From positions 1 through 10,978 of the forward strand of contig JAEZRB010000227.1 of assembly GCA_023412975.1 (NCBI GenBank): a DNA stretch of 10,978 nucleotides. The letters run 5' to 3'. This DNA is from Bacteroidota bacterium (GTDB lineage: Bacteria; Bacteroidota; Bacteroidia; Chitinophagales; Chitinophagaceae). The notes below the pieces were generated by a model. The model saw only the letters and a list, made by a program, of their open reading frames with translations, searched no databases and had not been told where the DNA came from. Both the position numbers and the translations under genes were made by a program. Positions 5,576 to 10,978 of this stretch are shown one piece after another. The first letter of the stretch is position 1, and each line of letters starts with the position of its first letter.

Positions 5576-5956
5576 ATGAAATTTTTATTCTTTGTGCCTG
5601 CAATATTTATCCTTGCCGTATCCGCCGACAAATGTGGCAGTGATAAAAAATCTGATACCGGCACTTACAAAGCAAAACTGGAGATCAAAGGGATTTGTAT
5701 GAACTATACCCTCCGTTTACTCGAAGGTGATCTGGATACAACACAGGTCGTTGCGAACTGGACGGATGAGTCGACCGGCAAATCTTACCATAATGTTTTT
5801 GCACTTGGTTCACCCTGCACCTTTCCGAATACTATAAAGGAAGGTGACGAATTTTATTTTCGCATCGACAGCTCTGAAAAACAGGAATGCGCTGTTTGCA
5901 TGGCTTACTATCCCACACCTCCCAAAAAATTATCCATTAAAGTAGTCGAAAAATAG
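5576..5956 (+). CDS. Small exported cysteine-containing protein, function unknown
   Basis: The 126-residue product begins with a signal peptide (MKFLFFVPAIFILAVSA), with a plausible signal peptidase I cut after VSA. A cysteine follows three residues later (DKC), but -3 to -1 are A-D-K, which does not fit a lipobox, so a lipoprotein is unlikely. The mature part has five cysteines (20, 41, 81, 105, 108), including a C-terminal ECAVC pair followed by MAYYPTPPKKLSIKVVE. The pattern of short strands suggests a small beta-sandwich or barrel with disulfides or a metal site. I do not recognise a named family. It starts 18 bp after amn behind an A-rich stretch, and its TAG stop overlaps the GTG start of the ABC ATPase by one base (TAGTG), so the three genes are probably cotranscribed. 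Any functional link to the transporter is inference. Confidence 0.8.
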   Translation: MKFLFFVPAIFILAVSADKCGSDKKSDTGTYKAKLEIKGICMNYTLRLLEGDLDTTQVVANWTDESTGKSYHNVFALGSPCTFPNTIKEGDEFYFRIDSSEKQECAVCMAYYPTPPKKLSIKVVEK

Positions 5957-7707
5957 TGTACCCTTTATTAAGTATACAGGATCTTACCGTTGCTTTCACC
6001 TCCGGTGATATTACAACAACGGCCCTGAAGGATATTTCCTTTTCCGTAGACCGTGGTGAAATTGTCGCCCTGGTTGGCGAATCGGGTTCTGGAAAGTCAG
6101 TGACGTCGCTTTCTGTTTTACAACTGATCCCCTCTCCTCCTGCCAGGTATGTTTCAGGAAAAATTTTGTTTTCGGAAGATGGAACAAGCCAGGAAAATCT
6201 ATTAAAAAAAGATCGTTATTCCCTGCAAAATATCCGTGGAAATAAGATCGCAATGATATTCCAGGAACCCATGACCTCACTCAACCCCGTGATGACCTGC
6301 GGGCACCAGGTAATGGAGGCTTTGCGAACGCATAAAAAACTTTCAAAAGAAGCAGCCCGGGAAAAAACCATTGAATGGTTTGAAAAAGTTAAGCTCCCTG
6401 AACCCGCGCAGGTCTTTAACCGTTACCCGCATCAATTAAGCGGTGGACAAAAGCAACGGGTCATGATCGCGATGGCCATGTGTTGCGAACCCTCCTTGCT
6501 AATCTGCGATGAGCCCACTACGGCCCTGGATGTCACCGTCCAAAAGACAATACTGGAACTAATACGTGACCTGCAACAGCAATCCAATATGGGTGTGATA
6601 TTCATAACGCATGACCTCGGTGTGGTGGCTGAAATTGCCGACCGTACGATCGTGATGTATAAAGGTGATATTGTGGAACAGGGAACCGTGACCCAGATAT
6701 TTAAAAGTCCCTCCCATCCTTATACAAAAGGCCTGCTTGCCTGCCGGCCCGTTTTACATGAAAAAGGACAACGATTACCTGTGGTAAGTGAGTTTCTCAA
6801 ATTGGCGGAGTCGAATGAGGAAACTGGAAACGGGACAGCAGTGCACGAAGAAGCTGGAGAAAAAGAACAGGTCACTACAATAGGTACCTATTCAAATAAT
6901 ATTCAACCCGGCGCTCCTTTGTTGCGCGTCGAAAATCTTTCGGTTTGGTTTCCCGCCAAAAAAACTTTTTTAGGCAAACCCCTTACTTATACAAAAGCCG
7001 TCGATGATGTCAGCTTTGAGATATTTAAAGGCGAAACGATGGGATTGGTTGGGGAAAGTGGTTGTGGTAAAACAACGTTGGGCAGAGCTTTGCTTCGACT
7101 CGTAGAACCTACCGGGGGGAAGATCGTTTACAACGGCGTAGATCTTACTTCCAAGAAAAAAGATGAGCTGCAATCGCTGCGAAAAAACCTGCAGATCATT
7201 TTCCAGGACCCCTACTCTTCCTTAAATCCCCGGCTCACTATTGGATCGGCCATCGCAGAGCCCTTAAAGGTTCATGGAATACTCCCAACGGAAAAATCAA
7301 GAAAAGAAAAAGTGATCGATCTGCTTGAAAAAGTGGATCTCAGACCCGAACATTTTAACCGCTACCCACATGAATTTTCAGGCGGCCAGCGACAGCGTAT
7401 CGTGATCGCACGTTCATTGGCGCTTAACCCCGACTTTATCGTCTGCGACGAATCAGTTTCTGCACTTGACGTGAGCGTTCAGGCCCAGGTGCTAAACTTA
7501 TTGAATGATCTGAAAAAGGAGTTTGGGTTTACCATCATCTTTATCTCACATGATCTTTCGGTGGTGAGATATATAAGCGATCGCATCATGGTGATGAACC
7601 AGGGCAAGATTCAGGAAAGCGGTATGGCCGACGATATTTATTATCATCCGCAAACAGCTTATACACAAAAGCTGATCGCTTCAATTCCAAAAGGAATTAC
7701 AGTTTAA
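5956..7707 (+). CDS. Dual-ATPase peptide-type ABC transporter subunit (DppD-DppF fusion)
   Basis: This cytoplasmic subunit contains two complete nucleotide-binding domains in one chain of 583 residues, as in GsiA/YejF-like proteins of the peptide/nickel transporter family. NBD1: Walker A GESGSGKS (41-48), Q-loop IFQEPMTSLNP (101-111), signature LSGGQKQR (161-168), Walker B LLICDEPTTALD (181-192), H-loop THD (218-220). NBD2: GESGCGKTT (366-374), IFQDPYSSLNP (415-425), FSGGQRQR (474-481), FIVCDESVSALD (494-505), SHD (531-533). Both Walker B glutamates are present; NBD2 has Ser instead of the common Pro after the Glu. The oligopeptide-type extension HPYTKGLLACRP follows NBD1, then a hydrophilic, acidic linker of about 40 residues (281-320). 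The start is GTG, giving MYPLLSIQDLTVAF, and overlaps the previous stop by one base. No permease or binding protein gene is in the window, so the substrate is unknown and the partners must be encoded elsewhere. Confidence 0.93.
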   Translation: MYPLLSIQDLTVAFTSGDITTTALKDISFSVDRGEIVALVGESGSGKSVTSLSVLQLIPSPPARYVSGKILFSEDGTSQENLLKKDRYSLQNIRGNKIAMIFQEPMTSLNPVMTCGHQVMEALRTHKKLSKEAAREKTIEWFEKVKLPEPAQVFNRYPHQLSGGQKQRVMIAMAMCCEPSLLICDEPTTALDVTVQKTILELIRDLQQQSNMGVIFITHDLGVVAEIADRTIVMYKGDIVEQGTVTQIFKSPSHPYTKGLLACRPVLHEKGQRLPVVSEFLKLAESNEETGNGTAVHEEAGEKEQVTTIGTYSNNIQPGAPLLRVENLSVWFPAKKTFLGKPLTYTKAVDDVSFEIFKGETMGLVGESGCGKTTLGRALLRLVEPTGGKIVYNGVDLTSKKKDELQSLRKNLQIIFQDPYSSLNPRLTIGSAIAEPLKVHGILPTEKSRKEKVIDLLEKVDLRPEHFNRYPHEFSGGQRQRIVIARSLALNPDFIVCDESVSALDVSVQAQVLNLLNDLKKEFGFTIIFISHDLSVVRYISDRIMVMNQGKIQESGMADDIYYHPQTAYTQKLIASIPKGITV

Positions 7708-10700
7708 TCGTCCTCATAATTTATTGAAATACCAGAATAAGGATTCCCCTCCGATTTATCATAAAACTCCCTTGCACTCTTGCGTCGAGAATAAAGCAGG
7801 CGTTTCAACTCTTTACGGAGTTGCTCGTCCAGTGAGGTTTCGTCGCTGATCCTGGTATCTGAAAACTCCGTATAATCCAGGGGATCGATATTCCGCGATC
7901 TGTAAGCGGTATAATCATTTGTGTTGCGTGGAGCGCTTTTATATTTGTAGACACCAGGTTTATCAGGTACCAATCCTACCGTAGCCAGTTTCCAAAACGC
8001 ATCGTCTTTCTTGGATTTGTATTTAAAGAAATAGACGTATCCATTTTTATTCTTTACAACTGCAGGCAATTTCTCAAGGAACAATAACGAATCCGGCTTT
8101 TCAGACCAACTTTCATACAGGAGCCTGCTCTTAGCCATTTCTATATGGCCTTTAAATTTAGCCGGAAACAAAATGTGTTTATTTTGCTTTTCGAGATCAG
8201 TATATAAACCATAACGGTACTCGTCCATAGCGGCAAAATAGTTCAGCAAACTATCAATATAAGGCTTACCGTTCCGGATCATCAACATCATAGTATTATA
8301 CTTCAGACGCTTGTCGTTAGTGCTGAATACCTGGTTAAAGAATGTTTTAACAGCAGGGTTTGAATCCCAGTAAGGCATGAGTAAAATCGTGTACAAATCG
8401 AGTTTCTCATTGACCGGACCGTCAGGGTCGTCAGCTGCCAGATCAAGTCCCTTCCTGTTCATTTTTTCCTTTTCAGCCCGCTCGATCTCTTTTCTTTTCT
8501 CCGCAATGGCCTGTTTTTTCAGCTCCTGCCTGGCTTCCACAAGGAATTTGCTAAAGTAAAAATCATAATCGTTTTTATGCACCAGGCTACTATCAATAAG
8601 TTCCGCCAGCAGTGACATCATATCGGATTTATAATCGTCGATATTTATTAAAGGCAATAATCCCTGGAAAATACCGGCGGTTAACTGAAGTGAATCCCTA
8701 AGCACTCCTAAAAAGCTATCGTCACCAGGTGACTGCCAACCTGCTTTAAGGCCAATATCGCGGTAATAACGATCAAGCAGATCTCGCGAACGCCCGGAAC
8801 CTGTTTCCAGCACCGGCGGATCATCTTCCATAATGCTTCTGAACAGGCCGAATGCATAGGAGGTTTGCTGCTCCAGCAATGTTTCCAAAACTTTATACTG
8901 CAATTCTACAGTATCTCCTGCCGCAAAATACAATTGCCGTAAATAGTCAGACGAAGCTTTTGTTTTTATATCATCAAGTTTACCCACCAGGTCTTTTTTA
9001 ACCTCGAGGTATTTTTTCTCTTTCCAGTCCAGGGAATTAATGATCGCTTTCAGTTGCGGAAAGTCTGCGGAATCAAGAGCGATAGTATGGATCCCTTTCA
9101 CCGCCCGTTTGTGAACGGTGGTATCATCACTCGTGAAGTCATCAAAGAAAAGTTTTGATTTTTTGGCAAATGGATCAAGCCCTTTTAGTGAGTCGACGGG
9201 TTGAAAACTTTCAAAAAATGTTTTTACAAAGGCACTGGGCTTACTTAATGTATCGGATTGTGTCATCAAGGCATAACCAATCCCATTCTTATAATATGTC
9301 TTTGACCAGACGGCGCGGCTACTACCGGTGTCGGTGAGAATCGTTTCCCAGACTTTGATGCCGCCCGGTAATTCGAAATTTTTTCTTTTGCGGACTATAC
9401 CCGTGGAATCACTGAAAAAGACAGGACTTTCTTTTTCCAGTTTCGCGCTGTCCTTTACCTGCTGGTATCGGGACATTCTGAAAAATGATACATATATTTT
9501 TTCGCCTGTAGAGTCGTTCGCGATCACTGTGCTTCTGAAAGCGCCATCCTCAAGGCGGGTATCTTCGCTGGATTCATCCTCTTCTTCATCATTAAAACGC
9601 GGGATGCCCAGCTTTCCTTTTGATTCAGTGGGAAAAACCGGGCTGTTCACCGTAAAATACAAACTCGTATCGCGTCGTGTTACAGCATGGCCATAATTGT
9701 AAGGCTTAATTACAAATGACTCGAGGAATTTGCTCATCGATGGTGTTTCCTTTTGTCCGTAAGCCACCAGCGTGTAATAATGGGGACCCTGGATGATGAA
9801 GCGGGTGAGAAATACTGAACCGTTTTTTGCTTTATACCTGCCGTCAAGGGCCGGGTAACCCTGGTGAGTTATGGCACGGTGACTTTCCGCTTTGTCGACG
9901 AATTCCGATGACTTAAAGCTTTCTGCCATCAGTTCGAGATCAAAACTATCTTCCTCCGCAAAATTATAGTTATGGATATCGCTACGAATGACGCGAAAAT
10001 TCGCCCTGGACGCGGGATCCTCCGCATCAAATATCCATGATCCATCATTACTGACATGGGGAGTATGCGGAAGATCAATTGCAAATCCGCCATAAGGAGG
10101 TGAATAAGTTTTCCATTTATTGGTGGCGTCGGTCACAGAGGTATACTCTTTCAATTGAATGCTGCCAAAAAACTTTGAAGCCTCTTCTCCTTTTAATACA
10201 TAATCACCCGTGCCGCTCATCTTAAAGATCACCACTTCAAATGGCATCACAAAAATGTTGTAGCGTTGTACATCGCCACGGCGGGTTTTATTGGTAAGAT
10301 CGATTCCTTTATAACCGTTTCGTGTGATCTTTTGCCTGGAGATAATTCTACCCGGGATATTTTCATAAAGCAGGCTGTCGATGGTACTGTACACTTTATC
10401 AGTACTATGTCCCCACATCCAGCCATTGGTCTGGATACGGGAAACCATATAGTAGCTGCCGTTGGCCATATCGGCATACTGTCGTTGGTCGAGACTCGGG
10501 TCTTCACCGAATTTGTAAAACTTGCCCGGTATACTGACTTTAAAAAGACTGTCTTCAGCTAACTGGGTAGAAAACTTCACCGGCACCCTTACTTTCTCCA
10601 CCTGGTTTTTATGCTGGCTGTCGCGGGCACCCATTTTAACGGGCCGTAATTTATATCCCTGGTCCCGCAAAATCTCGATCACGCCGCGATTGCCTGGCAG

Positions 10701-10978
10701 GTGGGCCGCACCTACCCCTACAAAAAGTGACTGCCCCGAACGAAGTATCGAATCGATGGATGAAGCCTGGATCTCATTACGCCGATAGAGGAATTTTTCG
10801 TCAAAAGCTGGTGAAAAACTGTTGTACTTATTGATGGAGTCGAGCCAGTCGAGATTACCGCTGCGATAAGCTTCCTGAAGTTTGTTGAATGAATAACTGT
10901 TTTCACTATCGTAACTGCGTTCTTTTATTTGCCTGTCTTTAGCCGCATCTTTATAAGCTTCCATCATCAGCTTCATAC
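7704..10978 (-). CDS. Large TraB/GumN family protein, partial (5' end outside window)
   Basis: The frame is open for 1090 codons from the edge ATG at 10976 to the stop at 7704. The codon before that ATG ends in GT and cannot be a stop, so the true start lies outside the window. Numbering here is from that ATG. Residues 60-113 (KFLYRRNEIQ, SLFVGVGAAHLPG, GVIEILRDQGYKLRPV) are the C-terminal part of a TraB/GumN domain, including the second GxxH motif (GAAH, 89-92). The first GxxH motif and any signal peptide would lie upstream. TraB/GumN proteins are related to Tiki-type metalloproteases, but no activity is proven for this form. Three divergent copies of a domain of about 140-155 residues follow (135-275, 288-424, 436-592), the third with an acidic insert (DEEEDESSEDTRLED). 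A helical, possibly HEAT-like region (about 600-970) holds a lysine/glutamate-rich coiled-coil stretch (815-840). The C-terminus is basic, then ends NYEDD. Large TraB/GumN proteins of this sort occur in Chitinophagaceae. An envelope location is likely but cannot be shown here. Confidence 0.85.
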   Translation of the reverse strand, partial: MKLMMEAYKDAAKDRQIKERSYDSENSYSFNKLQEAYRSGNLDWLDSINKYNSFSPAFDEKFLYRRNEIQASSIDSILRSGQSLFVGVGAAHLPGNRGVIEILRDQGYKLRPVKMGARDSQHKNQVEKVRVPVKFSTQLAEDSLFKVSIPGKFYKFGEDPSLDQRQYADMANGSYYMVSRIQTNGWMWGHSTDKVYSTIDSLLYENIPGRIISRQKITRNGYKGIDLTNKTRRGDVQRYNIFVMPFEVVIFKMSGTGDYVLKGEEASKFFGSIQLKEYTSVTDATNKWKTYSPPYGGFAIDLPHTPHVSNDGSWIFDAEDPASRANFRVIRSDIHNYNFAEEDSFDLELMAESFKSSEFVDKAESHRAITHQGYPALDGRYKAKNGSVFLTRFIIQGPHYYTLVAYGQKETPSMSKFLESFVIKPYNYGHAVTRRDTSLYFTVNSPVFPTESKGKLGIPRFNDEEEDESSEDTRLEDGAFRSTVIANDSTGEKIYVSFFRMSRYQQVKDSAKLEKESPVFFSDSTGIVRKRKNFELPGGIKVWETILTDTGSSRAVWSKTYYKNGIGYALMTQSDTLSKPSAFVKTFFESFQPVDSLKGLDPFAKKSKLFFDDFTSDDTTVHKRAVKGIHTIALDSADFPQLKAIINSLDWKEKKYLEVKKDLVGKLDDIKTKASSDYLRQLYFAAGDTVELQYKVLETLLEQQTSYAFGLFRSIMEDDPPVLETGSGRSRDLLDRYYRDIGLKAGWQSPGDDSFLGVLRDSLQLTAGIFQGLLPLINIDDYKSDMMSLLAELIDSSLVHKNDYDFYFSKFLVEARQELKKQAIAEKRKEIERAEKEKMNRKGLDLAADDPDGPVNEKLDLYTILLMPYWDSNPAVKTFFNQVFSTNDKRLKYNTMMLMIRNGKPYIDSLLNYFAAMDEYRYGLYTDLEKQNKHILFPAKFKGHIEMAKSRLLYESWSEKPDSLLFLEKLPAVVKNKNGYVYFFKYKSKKDDAFWKLATVGLVPDKPGVYKYKSAPRNTNDYTAYRSRNIDPLDYTEFSDTRISDETSLDEQLRKELKRLLYSRRKSAREFYDKSEGNPYSGISINYEDD
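9201..10574 (-). other. Three divergent PsbP/Mog1-like domain repeats within the TraB/GumN protein
   Basis: Copy 1 (10152-10574), copy 2 (9705-10115) and copy 3 (9201-9671) share an order of elements. Each opens with an amphipathic strand and a proline turn: LFKVSIPGKF, GFAIDLPHTPHV, LYFTVNSPVFPTE. A central hairpin with a Gly pair follows: ITRNGYKGIDL, ITHQGYPALDG, FELPGGIKVWE. Then comes a pair of strands around an aromatic: YNIFVMPFEVVIFKM, LTRFIIQGPHYYTLVAY, WSKTYYKNGIGYALM. Each closes with a helix ending in a phenylalanine-rich strand: ASKFFGSIQL, MSKFLESFVI, VKTFFESFQP. This rhythm is what PsbP/Mog1/DcrB-fold domains show. The repeat itself is visible in the sequence; the fold name is inference. 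Confidence 0.55.

Noticed and set aside
5576..5650. Lipoprotein signal with Cys20 as the lipidated residue
   Set aside because: The residues before the cysteine are A-D-K. A lipobox needs a small residue at -1 and a hydrophobic residue at -3, so a normal secretory signal fits better.
9328..9696. Plus-strand frame of 122 codons opposite the large TraB/GumN gene, and similar frames at 10266-10788
   Set aside because: These are antisense shadows of a long, convincing coding frame. They show no family signal and no start signals.

Overview
The window looks like an ordinary stretch of chromosome from a Bacteroidota member, most likely of the Chitinophagaceae type. Three things support this. Several starts carry the Bacteroidota sigma-A -7 element TAnnTTTG and there is no convincing Shine-Dalgarno sequence. 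The gene families are typical of the group: a short AMP nucleosidase, a stand-alone HSDR_N-like protein, DUF1801 proteins, a fused DppD/DppF-type ATPase and a very large TraB/GumN protein. A GACTCA-rich heptamer array lies next to a promoter. The lineage is inference; there is no rRNA or other marker gene in the window.

Layout. Positions 1-59 hold a degenerate 7-bp tandem repeat that runs into a near-leaderless promoter for pdxJ (60-779, vitamin B6 synthesis). Next comes a minus-strand cluster, transcribed from 2045 down to 793: a VOC/glyoxalase-fold protein, a DUF1801 protein that overlaps it, and a second, divergent DUF1801 protein. The gap at 2046-2577 is the only long non-coding stretch. 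It holds inverted repeats and candidate promoters on both strands. It is followed by a two-gene cysteine operon, cysE-cysM (2578-4264), which makes O-acetylserine and converts it to cysteine (or S-sulfocysteine). A minus-strand gene (4287-4739) encodes a small PD-(D/E)XK-like HSDR_N domain protein with its own near-leaderless promoter.

From 4787 a plus-strand run of three close genes encodes AMP nucleosidase, a small exported cysteine-containing protein of unknown function, and a two-domain ABC ATPase of the peptide-transporter type with no permease or binding protein nearby. The ATPase gene converges on the last gene so tightly that the two stop codons share the palindrome TTAA.

The last third (7704 to the window edge, minus strand) is one open frame of at least 1090 codons, cut at its 5' end by the window. 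It begins inside a TraB/GumN domain. It then shows three divergent copies of what looks like one domain (by its sequence rhythm, PsbP/Mog1/DcrB-like), followed by a helical, possibly HEAT-like C-terminal region with a charged coiled-coil stretch. This is the least explained and most interesting item here. I see no mobile element, CRISPR array, tRNA, rRNA or recognisable defence island, and I found no clear new multi-gene system.
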